From NCBI RefSeq assembly GCF_001570585.1, contig NZ_BBXF01000008.1:216802-280801 (forward strand): a DNA stretch of 64,000 bases. The letters run 5' to 3'. Below the pieces are notes generated by a model. The model was not told the origin of the DNA. It saw only the letters and a list, made by a program, of their open reading frames with translations, and did not search any database. This DNA is from Herbidospora daliensis (GTDB lineage: Bacteria > Actinomycetota > Actinomycetes > Streptosporangiales > Streptosporangiaceae). Below are positions 1-6,999 of this stretch, piece by piece; the first letter of the stretch is position 1, and each line of letters starts with the position of its first letter. A program made the translations under genes and the position numbers.

Positions 1-73
1 CGAAGCGGGCCCAGTTGCCGATCGGCTCGATCTCGCGGACCTCGGCCCCGGCCGTGACGGAACACCCGTGCAT
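1..73 (-). CDS. 5' end of an unidentified element gene (partial)
   Basis: Reading the minus strand from position 73, an ATG opens a frame that stays open for 24 codons to the window edge, beginning MHGCSVTAGAEVREIEPIG. A clean GGAGG Shine-Dalgarno (complement of 79-83) lies 5 nt upstream of the ATG, which is the main reason to believe in the start. The product cannot be identified from so short a stretch. It is transcribed in the same direction as the rest of the left arm of the element, about 280 bp after the end of the zinc-ribbon gene and beyond two hairpins. Confidence 0.55.
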   Translation of the reverse strand, partial: MHGCSVTAGAEVREIEPIGNWARF

Positions 74-120
74 GTGGACCTCCAGCCGTGGCGGGTTGCA
101 GGCTGCAACTTGCCGAGGTG

Positions 121-154
121 AGGGACCGCAGGAGTCCCGATACCTGCGGTCCCT
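121..154. other. Strong perfect hairpin, 12-bp arms
   Basis: AGGGACCGCAGG (121-132) and its exact complement (143-154) flank a 10-nt loop. It sits in the non-coding gap between the zinc-ribbon gene and the partial gene at the left edge. No T-run follows on either strand, so it may be a protein-binding site, an mRNA stability element or a U-less terminator. Confidence 0.5.
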
Positions 155-280
155 CGTGCCCCAGCTCCTCCCAGGCGAGGGGTGCCCGGGAGCTCGCCCG
201 ACGTGGCCGTGCTTCCAGTCGGGGGAGTAGGGGCCCGGCGCCCGCTGCGGCTTGACGCCGGGGAATCGTGGGCCAGAAAC

Positions 281-306
281 GCGAAAGGCCCGCTCGGTGG
301 CGGGCC
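281..306 (-). terminator. Probable terminator of the leftward element operon
   Basis: GGCCCGC (287-293) and GCGGGCC (300-306) form a 7-bp GC stem with a 6-nt loop. On the minus strand the stem is followed by TTTCGCGTTTC. It lies about 50 nt beyond the stop of the zinc-ribbon gene at 354, the expected place for a transcription stop. Confidence 0.55.
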
Positions 307-353
307 CAGTACGTCTAGCTGATCAGAATGATGCGCTACAGCAGGTCAGCCAG

Positions 354-1220
354 TCAACTCACCTTCCGTGCGTCGCGGTCCTGCACGAGCGTGATGACGT
401 CCCCGACGCGGTAGGTCGGGATGGGGTCGCCGGTCTCGCTGAGCGACGGCTCGAACCCCCGGATGAGGATCCGGCCACGGGACGCCCACACGCGGACGGT
501 CGACGCCCCCACGCGGTAGCCGAGCGCGGTCGCCACCTGCGAGGTCCAGGTTGCCGAGCCGAGCATGTCGGTCACCCAGTCGAGCATCCACTTCCGCCGC
601 CGCTCGACCACGTAGTCGAGCTGACACGGCTGGCACCTGACCAGGGTTGCGCCCGGCCGGGCGTACAGGTCGCGCTCGCACTGGTTGCACGGCCCGGCGT
701 AGATGGCGTCGGCCCGGCGGTCGATCGTCCGGCGGCCCCGCCGGATCGCGTCGCGCAGCTCGTCGAAGGCGCGGCCGGCCTCCGGGTGAGCGACGAGCGC
801 GGCGTGCTGGCGTGCGAGCCAGCGGGCCGTGTCGCCGATCTCCTGGCCCGGGTTCGTGACTCGGTCGCGGGCGAGGTTCATCGCGACGCATGTGCGGTGC
901 TTGCAGGCCCGGCACGTGGGCCCGGGGTAGATGGTGACGGGCGCGCTGCGGATGACGGTCACCCACGCGGTGAGGGTCTCGGCAAGGACCTTCTGGGCGT
1001 CGCGGGCCTTCTGGTTCCAGGGCACGGGCGTCTCGTCGTCGCTCCGGCCGCCGCCTCCGCTACCCATGCGGACCTGCCCGGTGGCGGCGAACTCCAGGTG
1101 TAGGGCGAGGTTGGGGACGTCGGCCAGGTCGCGCTGGAGGCTGCTGACGCAGGGCTTGCAGACGTTCAGGCTGGCGGCCATGTCGAGGCCGCAGGCGGGG
1201 CAGCGAAGCCGGAGAGGCAC
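354..1220 (-). CDS. Zinc-ribbon protein with C-terminal HTH-like segment (element gene)
   Basis: A 288-residue protein with three cysteine-pair clusters: CPAC near residue 7 paired with CKPC near 21, a CRAC/C cluster in the middle, and CNQC with CQPC in the second half. These look like zinc-ribbon knuckles. The C-terminal quarter (TSQVATALGYRVGASTVRVW) resembles a helix-turn-helix of the kind used for DNA recognition, followed by a strand-rich tail. The family is unknown to me by name; proteins of this build occur in actinophages and integrative elements and are probably DNA-binding. It is the last gene of the leftward operon before a hairpin terminator. Start: ATG at 1220, just after the TGTGGAT repeats at 1237-1264. 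Confidence 0.7.
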   Translation of the reverse strand: MPLRLRCPACGLDMAASLNVCKPCVSSLQRDLADVPNLALHLEFAATGQVRMGSGGGGRSDDETPVPWNQKARDAQKVLAETLTAWVTVIRSAPVTIYPGPTCRACKHRTCVAMNLARDRVTNPGQEIGDTARWLARQHAALVAHPEAGRAFDELRDAIRRGRRTIDRRADAIYAGPCNQCERDLYARPGATLVRCQPCQLDYVVERRRKWMLDWVTDMLGSATWTSQVATALGYRVGASTVRVWASRGRILIRGFEPSLSETGDPIPTYRVGDVITLVQDRDARKVS

Positions 1221-1236
1221 GGGTTTCTCCTCAGGC

Positions 1237-1264
1237 TGTGGATCAAGCTGTGGATGCTGTGGAT
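1237..1264 (-). repeat. Three direct TGTGGAT repeats, DnaA-box-like
   Basis: TGTGGAT occurs at 1237-1243, 1249-1255 and 1258-1264. Read on the minus strand these are ATCCACA cores; the last extends to CTATCCACA, one base from the consensus TTATCCACA. They straddle the junction between two element genes and partly overlap the 3' codons of the upstream one, so part of the signal could be coding coincidence. Confidence 0.4.
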
Positions 1265-1707
1265 AGGGCGCGGCGTTCGGCCGGGGTCTGCACGGGAGTG
1301 TCGGGCGTTCGCCGCCGGGCGCGGATGGTCACGTATCCGGGTTGGCCGGCCTCGACGGTGCGGGGGTCGACCGCCTCGAAGGGGCAGTCGGCGGCGTAGA
1401 TACCGTCCGGACTTTCGGACCGGTCGTAGTCCTTGACCCAGAAGACGCGGCGAGCGAAGCCGAAGTCCCAGGACGAGAGCAGCGGGTTGAGGACGCCGTA
1501 GCCGACCGTCCGGCCGATGTAGGGGTTGGGACACCGGACGTGGCCCTTGCGGTTGCGGGTGTAGACGACGGACTGGCGGACGTAGTCGAACGTCTCGATG
1601 TCCTCGGTCCAGACGATGGCGATCTCGTGGGCGAGTCCCTCCATGAGCCGCTCGGGCCGGGCGGGGCGCCAGGTGAGGTCTCGGCTGGTGGCGTCGAGCT
1701 GGATCAC
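1243..1707 (-). CDS. Hypothetical element protein, 154 aa
   Basis: Start GTG at 1707 is chosen because it overlaps the TGA of the upstream gene in the sequence GTGA, the same coupling used elsewhere in this operon; an in-frame extension to 2040 is only the shadow of that upstream gene. The product begins VIQLDATSRDLTWRPARPER and is rich in aromatic residues. It has no signal peptide, membrane segment or cysteine cluster, and its last 30 residues look disordered. I do not recognise the family. It lies between the 99-residue hypothetical protein and the zinc-ribbon protein. Confidence 0.65.
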   Translation of the reverse strand: MIQLDATSRDLTWRPARPERLMEGLAHEIAIVWTEDIETFDYVRQSVVYTRNRKGHVRCPNPYIGRTVGYGVLNPLLSSWDFGFARRVFWVKDYDRSESPDGIYAADCPFEAVDPRTVEAGQPGYVTIRARRRTPDTPVQTPAERRALSTASTA

Positions 1708-2003
1708 GCCTTCTCCTGCTCCTGGTAGACGTCGACCACGATGGCGCTGAGACCGAGCTCGGCGACGAGTTCGGCCCGGGTCCAGAGACGGCGGTTGTTG
1801 ATGAACACGGGCTCGACGACGGTCTCGGGGAAGAGCTCGCCGCCGAAGTCGGCGCTGACGACGGCCCAGGCGACGATCGGGCACCTCAGCCAGTGCTTCG
1901 TGTCGGTGTCGGCCTCGGTCTTCATCGTGACGTCGGCGGTCCAGCCGGGGCCGGCCGTGGTGAGGGAGAGCGGCGACCCGGGGATCAGGTCTCGGGGTTT
2001 CAT
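1704..2003 (-). CDS. Hypothetical element protein, 99 aa
   Basis: A small protein beginning MKPRDLIPGSPLSLTTAGPG, with alternating hydrophobic stretches and an acidic C-terminus ending VVDVYQEQEKA. No family recognised. It is the first gene downstream of the repeat-rich non-coding block, and the palindrome at 2027-2055 lies 24 bp upstream of its ATG, so that palindrome may control this three-gene set. An AGGAGT-like Shine-Dalgarno (complement of the ACTCCTTCG stretch at about 2010-2018) supports the start. Its TGA overlaps the GTG of the next gene. Confidence 0.65.
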   Translation of the reverse strand: MKPRDLIPGSPLSLTTAGPGWTADVTMKTEADTDTKHWLRCPIVAWAVVSADFGGELFPETVVEPVFINNRRLWTRAELVAELGLSAIVVDVYQEQEKA

Positions 2004-2026
2004 CTCGGGACTCCTTCGTGTGGTGC

Positions 2027-2055
2027 TTCGCGCCCGTCAATCTGACGGGCGCAAA
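2027..2055. promoter_or_regulatory. 29-bp palindrome, copy 1
   Basis: An inverted repeat whose inner arms, GCGCCCGTCA and TGACGGGCGC, match perfectly around ATC; extending outward gives a 29-bp near-palindrome bounded by TTCG and CAAA. It directly abuts copy 2 and lies just upstream of the gene at 2003. It is read as an operator or replication-protein site by position; the binding protein is unknown. Confidence 0.6.
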
Positions 2056-2084
2056 TTTGAGACGGTCAGGTTGACCGGCTCAAA
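2056..2084. promoter_or_regulatory. 29-bp palindrome, copy 2
   Basis: Outer arms TTTGAG and CTCAAA, inner arms CGGTCA and TGACCG, with centre at 2070; 12 of 14 arm positions are complementary. It has the same length and layout as copies 1 and 3 and starts at the base after copy 1 ends, so two dimers could bind side by side. Confidence 0.6.
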
Positions 2085-2111
2085 TCGTGATCTTCGAGTT
2101 GACTGCCGCGA

Positions 2112-2140
2112 TTTGCGACGGACAGGTTGTCCGGCGCGAA
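2112..2140. promoter_or_regulatory. 29-bp palindrome, copy 3
   Basis: Inner arms CGGACA and TGTCCG around GGT; 11 of 14 arm positions are complementary. It shares the central CAGGTTG with copy 2 and lies 56 bp (start to start) from it. Just beyond it the AAACCCTGCA array begins. Confidence 0.55.
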
Positions 2141-2155
2141 AGGGGCTGCTGGGTT

Positions 2156-2457
2156 TGCAGGGTTTAGGTGCAGGGTTTGGAAGCGCGGCCGGGCGCTAAA
2201 CCCTGCACGGGTTGTCGCAGGTCAGGGGGCACGTTGCAGGCTTTGCGGGTTTAGCAGGGTTTGTTTTCGATCCGGCCTCATGTGCGCCTGTGTGCGCGTG
2301 TACGTGTAAGACCTCATTTCAAAGCCTGCTAAAGCCTGCAAACCCAGCAAACGGGCGTCTGAGCTGGGGAAACGAGTGCAGGGTTTAGCGTCAGTGATCG
2401 TTTCCAAACCCTGCATTCGGGCGTCCAAACCCTGCACGCGGCCCGCCAAACCCTGCA
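2156..2457. repeat. Iteron-like array of AAACCCTGCA, possible replication origin
   Basis: Seven exact copies of AAACCCTGCA or its complement: 2156-2165(-), 2169-2178(-), 2198-2207(+), 2377-2386(-), 2406-2415(+), 2427-2436(+), 2448-2457(+). At least five more differ by one or two bases: 2235, 2253, 2321, 2331 and 2340. The last three exact copies are spaced exactly 21 bp apart, two helical turns. A TG/GC alternating stretch (2281-2308) lies near the middle. The array is non-coding and ends 7 bp before the stop codon of the helicase gene. Clustered phased iterons beside primase and helicase genes suggest an initiator-binding origin; this is inference. Confidence 0.65.
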
Positions 2458-2463
2458 CCCGGC

Positions 2464-4056
2464 TCATGCCGCACCGGCCTGCTGCTGCTCGACACGGTCC
2501 ACGTGGTAGTGCCACACGCCGGTACGGGACTGCTCGCCGACGAGCTTCCAGCCGGAGAAGATCCGGCCCCGACGGCTGGTCAGGAACTTGCCGAGCCCCT
2601 TCGCGGTGAACGGCCTGCCGTCGGGCTTGCTCGGGAAGACGCCGTCCCACGAGTCGTACATCTCGCCGTTGAGGTTCTCGACCCGGGCGCTGTCGAGGAG
2701 CTGCGCAGCCGTCTGGGGCTGCCGCCCGAACTTGGTGTGCCACTTGGTCAGGAACGCGATCGTGGCCGCCTCGTCGTCGTCGGCCTGCTCCATCTCGTGC
2801 CGGTTGTCCATGAACCCGTCGATGCCGTGGAAGCGGGTGAAGCCGCCCATGGTCTGGGCCCAGGCCGAGAAGTTCCGCATCTTCAGGTCACGCTCGCGCG
2901 GCGCCCCGGCCGCCATCCACGCCGCGGTGAGCACCAGCAGGGCGCGCAGCAGCTTGGCCCGGTTGGCGTCGTCGCGGAGCCACGACCACAGGTCGTCGAT
3001 CACGAAGCCCGTTCTCAGGTCGGGCCGCTCCATCTGGGGGTCGAGGCGCACCAGGACGGACCGGGACGCGATGTCCCCGCCGACGGCCACGTTGTTACCC
3101 GTGACGCACCACAGCCGGTCGTTGATCCCGTTGAACGTGGAGTTGACGCCGAGGATGCGGGAGCTGAAGTGGGTCGAGGTCAGCAGCATGGCCAGCGAGG
3201 CGTGTTCGACGGTGTCGAAGACGTCCACGTTGTCCCACGTGACCAGCGGCTCGGTGGTGTCGCGAAGGATGGCGGTGATGGACTTGGCCATCTCCTCCTC
3301 CTTGCGCGGCCAGGGGTACATGCGCCAGCCGTAGATCGAGCCGATGATCTCGGCCAGCAGCGACTTCCCCGAGCCGCGCGTGGTGGCGCTGATGACGCCG
3401 AGGGGCGCGACGCCCTGGGTGAACAGGCGCAGCAGCGGGGTCATCAGCAGGCCGACGAAGTTGGCGCGGCTCGCGGGGGAGTCGAACACGAAGTCGGCGA
3501 GCACGTAGTCGAGGAGGAACCGTCGCGCCGCCGCGATCGTGGGCAGGTCGGGCGCACCCTCGACGGGCGTGTGCGGGAAGTCCGGACGCAGGTAGAGCCG
3601 GGTCGCCGGGTCGTACCCGGGGTCCTGCAAGAAGCTGCCGTCGGCGCGGACGACGGGCGTGGTCGCCACCCCGGCCAGGGTCGGGATCCCGGACCAGACG
3701 GGCTGCGAGAGCACGTCCTTCGCGACGGCCACCGACGGCAGACCTGAGGTCTCCTCCGGCCCCAACCGGGTGGACCGGACACGGAAGCAGGCCGAATGCC
3801 GGGCGAGCAGCGCCCGCAGGCCGTTGGCGTCAATGGGCTGGATGGCCAGGCGCGGGCCGGTGCCGTCGTCCAGGTCGACGATGCGGCTCAGGCCGCCGTT
3901 GCGGACGTACAGCTCGGGGACGATGCCGCTGTTCAGGGCGTCGCTGATGAACAGGACGGCCTTGTCCTCCAGGGTGATGTCGATGCGCCGCCGCCCTTCA
4001 TCGTCGCGGGAGCCGGGGGCGCCGTTCTCGAACAGGATGTCGTCGGCGGACTTCAC
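2464..4056 (-). CDS. AAA+ replicative helicase-like ATPase of the element
   Basis: A 530-residue protein with a P-loop TTRGSGKS at about residues 225-232, a Walker B-like LVTWDNVD at 271-278, a VTGNN sensor-type motif near 318 and an SRSVLVRL segment near 331 suited to an arginine finger. This order fits the superfamily-3/DUF3631-type helicase ATPases that follow a prim-pol primase in actinomycete plasmids and integrative elements. The N-terminal 180 residues are a linker domain; the last 100 (AAQLLDSARVENLNGEMYDS onward) resemble a winged-helix DNA-binding end. Start GTG at 4056 overlaps the TGA of the prim-pol gene (GTGA), so the two halves of a primase-helicase are separate but coupled genes. 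The likely role is origin opening and fork unwinding during element replication. Confidence 0.85.
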   Translation of the reverse strand: MKSADDILFENGAPGSRDDEGRRRIDITLEDKAVLFISDALNSGIVPELYVRNGGLSRIVDLDDGTGPRLAIQPIDANGLRALLARHSACFRVRSTRLGPEETSGLPSVAVAKDVLSQPVWSGIPTLAGVATTPVVRADGSFLQDPGYDPATRLYLRPDFPHTPVEGAPDLPTIAAARRFLLDYVLADFVFDSPASRANFVGLLMTPLLRLFTQGVAPLGVISATTRGSGKSLLAEIIGSIYGWRMYPWPRKEEEMAKSITAILRDTTEPLVTWDNVDVFDTVEHASLAMLLTSTHFSSRILGVNSTFNGINDRLWCVTGNNVAVGGDIASRSVLVRLDPQMERPDLRTGFVIDDLWSWLRDDANRAKLLRALLVLTAAWMAAGAPRERDLKMRNFSAWAQTMGGFTRFHGIDGFMDNRHEMEQADDDEAATIAFLTKWHTKFGRQPQTAAQLLDSARVENLNGEMYDSWDGVFPSKPDGRPFTAKGLGKFLTSRRGRIFSGWKLVGEQSRTGVWHYHVDRVEQQQAGAA

Positions 4057-4964
4057 GCGGCCCTCATCCCGGCGCGCAGCCCGGACCCGATCGTTCCGTG
4101 GTCGGAGTCGTGGCCGATCTCGGCCGGGGTGAGCCCGACCTCCAGCGCGGCGGCCTGGAGCACCTCGAAGGCGGTGCGCTCGTCGACCTCCCCGGCCGCG
4201 ACCATCGCCCCGGCCTTGTGGGCGGCCCAGTTCAGCGCCGAGTTGCGGCCACCGGACGCGCTGCGGAGCACGGTGTCGACGAGACCCCGGAGCCGGGCGT
4301 GCACAGTCGCCGGCGGGGGCGGCCCGGTCTGCTGGCGCGGCTTCGCGCCCGGCGTCCGGGTGAGGTGCGCGGTGATGCGCGGGTGGAGCGGGGCGAGTTC
4401 GAGGTCGAACCGGTCGCCGATCCACCGGTAGGGCTCGCCGGTCTTGGGGCTGCGGGAGGGCCCGACGACGAAGTAGCCGCCGTCGGCCTTCACGTCCACG
4501 CCGGGGCCGAGCTTCCCGGTCCCGCCCGTGACGCGCCCGCCTGGGTGGGCGTAGACGAGGTGGGTGCCGCCGGAGGGCGTGACGGCGGTGATCGTGCCGG
4601 GGAGCACGCCCGCTTCGTCGAGGCGGGCGGCGGTCTTGATGCCGTCGCTGCCGTGCTCGTCGAGGGTGTCGATGTCGACGACGACGATGCCGGAGACGGC
4701 GCCCGTGCGGATGGCGACCAGGCCGCCGGGGATGCGCTGCTCCATGGCGCGCAGCCGGTCGGGGTCGGTCGTGGCCGCGTAGAAGCCGTGGCAGGTGAGG
4801 CAGGTGCACGCCTCCATCAGCTCGGGCGCCCTGCGGTGCTCCTTGCAGGGGTCGCAGAGCTTGACCGGCGTCTTGGTCTTGGACAACAGGAACGTCCGCC
4901 ACCCGTGCGCCGCGTAGGCGAGCATCGCGTCGAGCTTGGGGGTGTCGGGCGTGATCGCGGTCAT
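4053..4964 (-). CDS. Bifunctional primase/polymerase (prim-pol) of the element
   Basis: 303 residues. The prim-pol catalytic signature is visible: VVVDIDTLDEHG (metal-binding DxD at about residues 97-99) and SGGTHLVY at 131-138, the conserved sGG-x-H motif that binds nucleotide, followed by a GYFVVGPS strand. An inserted cysteine cluster, CDPC at 37-40 and CTCLTC at 53-58, could bind zinc. The family makes primers and can extend them, letting the element start its own replication. The C-terminal 100 residues (ASGGRNSALNWAAHKAG onward) are the helical segment usually found after prim-pol domains. ATG at 4964 overlaps the upstream TGA (ATGA); the stop overlaps the helicase start. Confidence 0.9.
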   Translation of the reverse strand: MTAITPDTPKLDAMLAYAAHGWRTFLLSKTKTPVKLCDPCKEHRRAPELMEACTCLTCHGFYAATTDPDRLRAMEQRIPGGLVAIRTGAVSGIVVVDIDTLDEHGSDGIKTAARLDEAGVLPGTITAVTPSGGTHLVYAHPGGRVTGGTGKLGPGVDVKADGGYFVVGPSRSPKTGEPYRWIGDRFDLELAPLHPRITAHLTRTPGAKPRQQTGPPPPATVHARLRGLVDTVLRSASGGRNSALNWAAHKAGAMVAAGEVDERTAFEVLQAAALEVGLTPAEIGHDSDHGTIGSGLRAGMRAA

Positions 4965-5320
4965 TCCCAGCTCCCCGCGGCCTCGCGACGCGCGGCGTTG
5001 GCGGCGGTCTCGTCGAGGAACTCCTCGTGGTGCCGCCTGCTGAGGTGGACCGCCGCGATGAGCGCCTCGACGCCGCGCCCGTGGGCGTTGACGGTGACCT
5101 CGGAGCCGTACAGCAGGCGCCCGAAGTCGAGGAGGGCGTCGGGCAACGTCAGGTCGAGCGTGCCCTCGACGGTGATGGTGATCCGGCCGCTGACGGGCTC
5201 TCGGACGCGCCGGGCGACCTGGCCCGCGTTCTCGCGGTCGAGGACGCCGTCACCGTCGGGGGTGAGCGTGATCTCGGTGCGCCAGGTGACTTCGACCTGG
5301 TGGGTGGTGCTGGTGTCCAT
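4961..5320 (-). CDS. Hypothetical element protein, 119 aa
   Basis: Start ATG at 5320 (MDTSTTHQVEVTWRTEITLT) has a GGGGG-rich Shine-Dalgarno a few bases upstream; the frame is open further up but that part reads as unrelated low-complexity sequence. The first half is strand-rich (EVTWRTEITLTPDG, RITITVEGTLDL), the second helical and charged (SRRHHEEFLDETAANAARRE). No family recognised. Its TGA overlaps the ATG of prim-pol, so it is probably an accessory replication or regulatory protein, by position only. Confidence 0.65.
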   Translation of the reverse strand: MDTSTTHQVEVTWRTEITLTPDGDGVLDRENAGQVARRVREPVSGRITITVEGTLDLTLPDALLDFGRLLYGSEVTVNAHGRGVEALIAAVHLSRRHHEEFLDETAANAARREAAGSWE

Positions 5321-5369
5321 TTCAGTAACCCCCGGATGTTCTTCCCGAATAGAGCTGGAGCGGATGGGG

Positions 5370-5594
5370 TTACTGAGCGGGCACCTCGTCCTCCAGGCCC
5401 AGGCTGCGCAGCAGGTCGACGCGGGTGACCACGTAGGAGCTGCCGAGGCGGCGGACCGGGCAAGGGAACTCTCCCGCGCGGGCCAGCTCACGGGACTTTG
5501 TGCCGCCCATGCCCCACGCCCGGCCGGCGACGACGAGGGGAACGGAGACGGGGAGCCCGAGGAGCTCTTCCATCGACATGCGGATGACCGCCAT
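5370..5594 (-). CDS. Small AlpA/excisionase-like DNA-binding protein
   Basis: 74 residues from ATG at 5594 (MAVIRMSMEELLGLPVSVPL); a GTG at 5597 is an alternative start. The core, WGMGGTKSRELARAGEFPCP then RRLGSSYVVTRVDLLRSLGL, matches the layout of MerR/AlpA-type HTH proteins: recognition helix, proline, wing and a short C-terminal helix. Proteins of this size and build in integrative elements act as excisionases or recombination directionality factors. The ATG shares its A with the TGA of the upstream repressor gene. The partner would be the recombinase at 7000-8715. Function is by fold and context. Confidence 0.7.
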   Translation of the reverse strand: MAVIRMSMEELLGLPVSVPLVVAGRAWGMGGTKSRELARAGEFPCPVRRLGSSYVVTRVDLLRSLGLEDEVPAQ

Positions 5595-5839
5595 CACCGG
5601 CCCCCCGAGGGCGCGGCGAGCAGCGCGGTCATGGGGACGTCGAGGGCGCGAGCGAGGCCCTCGGCCAGCTCGGGCGTGCAGGTCTGTCGCTCGCCGCGCT
5701 CCAGGCGGGAGACGAAGGAGTCGTGGACGCCGACTTCGGCGGCGAGCTCGGCCAGGGTCTTGCCGCGAACCTGGCGGAAGGCGTTGAGGGCGTGCGAGTT
5801 GATGGGGCACCGCCCGCCTCGCTGAGTCTCAGCTTTCAC
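5594..5839 (-). CDS. XRE/Cro-CI family transcriptional repressor
   Basis: 81 residues. A canonical HTH covers roughly residues 18-70: NAFRQVRGKTLAELAAEVG, then the recognition helix VHDSFVSRLERGE, then TPELAEGLARALDVPMTALL. It is first in the leftward operon and faces the rightward HTH/integrase pair, the usual place for an element's maintenance repressor. The divergent region carries TGCCA/TGGCA half-sites that it could bind. ATG at 5839 is the only sensible start. Cytoplasmic; it has no peptidase or ligand domain, so induction would need a partner. Confidence 0.85.
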   Translation of the reverse strand: MKAETQRGGRCPINSHALNAFRQVRGKTLAELAAEVGVHDSFVSRLERGERQTCTPELAEGLARALDVPMTALLAAPSGGR

Positions 5840-6054
5840 AGATCACATACTGCCAGAGTTGGCACTCAACTTGCCACTATGAAGTGTCAGGTGATGTAGC
5901 TGGTTGCAGGTCGGTTGCCCCTCTGGATGTCACAAAACGGCCACATGGGGTGTCATCTTGCGCTTCTGCTGTGACAGATTGGGGAGTACTCTGGCAGTGA
6001 AACAGCACGGTCATGCAGGTCACAGGCCGATGGGCTGCCGATACGGTGAGCCGC
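5840..6054. promoter_or_regulatory. Divergent promoter/operator region of the element
   Basis: Non-coding and AT-richer than its surroundings. It holds alternating half-sites TGCCA (5851-5855), TGGCA (5860-5864) and TGCCA (5872-5876), plus several TGTCA/TGACA words further right (after 5880 and around 5925-5980). This looks like a compound operator between the XRE repressor operon and the rightward HTH-integrase operon. I cannot fix the -10 and -35 boxes with confidence. Confidence 0.5.
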
Positions 6055-6999
6055 ATGGGTGATGAGGTGAGGACAACGAAGACGCAGGGCTACTACGTGC
6101 GCAGGCGTCGTGAGGCGCTTGGCCTTTCTCAGGATTCGGCAGCGTGGTTGGCCAGAGTGGCAAAGACCACCTTCCGCAATATCGAGGGCGACAAGGTCGA
6201 AGAAGCGCGCACCTGGCCTCAGGTGGAGAGGGCGCTCGGGTGGCGGCCGGGCAGCGAAGACATGATCAAGATGGGCCTGGAGCCGCGATCGGTGCTCAGT
6301 GATTCGGTGCTCCGGTCGATCGTCAAAGTGGTGCTCCGGTATCAGGAGATCGCCACTTTGATCCGGCAGGAGTGTTCGATAGCCGAAAGGCGTCTGAACG
6401 AGCTTCATGCCGAGCGGGGGAGAGTGTCGACGGAGCCCGACGCGGATCAAGAAGCAATAAGCCGTATCGAGTACGAAATAGAACGATCCGAAAAATATAT
6501 CCACGAGCGAGAGCGGACTCTGGAGCTGCGGGATTACAACGCTTTCCATCTCCAGTCTATGTACTCTGGATTTCTTTACGGTTTGGCAGACGGGACGCTG
6601 GCCCCGGCTCTCACGACGCATGAGTTTGCAACCCTCATGGCGAGAGCGATGCAACCAGGGGAGTTCGAGAGTCTCGTCACCGATGTGATCAATATCACGG
6701 GTATGGATATCCGAGGCTTCCTAGATGAAGACGTACTGCAAGACCTACCTGCGAACTTGCGCAATGGAGTGCAGCGAGTCGAACGCCTCCCACATTTGAT
6801 GCGCCCTCCAGCTTCTCCGGTGGAGAACCGTCTGGTTCTGTCCCTCGCCGTACCGGGCGCCGAAAATCTGGATGAGTCGGATGTGCAATTCATCGCAGCC
6901 CAAGTAACCGAGGTGGCAACAGCCATCGCGAAAGCTTTCGTGAGAGCTAAAGCTTCCGGTGCAACACAGATTCAGATGGGTGAGACGAAAAGAGGATAA
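6055..6999 (+). CDS. HTH-domain protein with coiled-coil middle, precedes the integrase
   Basis: 314 residues from ATG 6055; an ATG at 6013 would add 14 residues. The N-terminus holds an XRE-like HTH (YYVRRRREALGLSQDSAAWL, then a recognition-like AKTTFRNIEGDK). Residues about 85-165 are highly charged and helical, probably coiled coil (QECSIAERRLNELHAERGR; IEYEIERSEKYIHERERTLE). The C-terminal half is unassigned. Codon use is conspicuously AT-richer than the rest of the window (for example around 6470-6510), suggesting separate acquisition. Its TAA is followed immediately by the GTG of the integrase, so the two are co-translated; a role in controlling integration or excision is plausible but unproven. 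Confidence 0.7.
   Translation: MGDEVRTTKTQGYYVRRRREALGLSQDSAAWLARVAKTTFRNIEGDKVEEARTWPQVERALGWRPGSEDMIKMGLEPRSVLSDSVLRSIVKVVLRYQEIATLIRQECSIAERRLNELHAERGRVSTEPDADQEAISRIEYEIERSEKYIHERERTLELRDYNAFHLQSMYSGFLYGLADGTLAPALTTHEFATLMARAMQPGEFESLVTDVINITGMDIRGFLDEDVLQDLPANLRNGVQRVERLPHLMRPPASPVENRLVLSLAVPGAENLDESDVQFIAAQVTEVATAIAKAFVRAKASGATQIQMGETKRG

Noticed and set aside
1707..2040. Longer form of the 154-residue hypothetical protein
   Set aside because: The upstream 111 codons are the shifted-frame shadow of the 99-residue gene; the GTGA overlap gives a natural start.
2156..2457. CRISPR array
   Set aside because: Repeats are 10 bp, in both orientations, with irregular short spacers; no Cas genes nearby. 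Fits iterons better.
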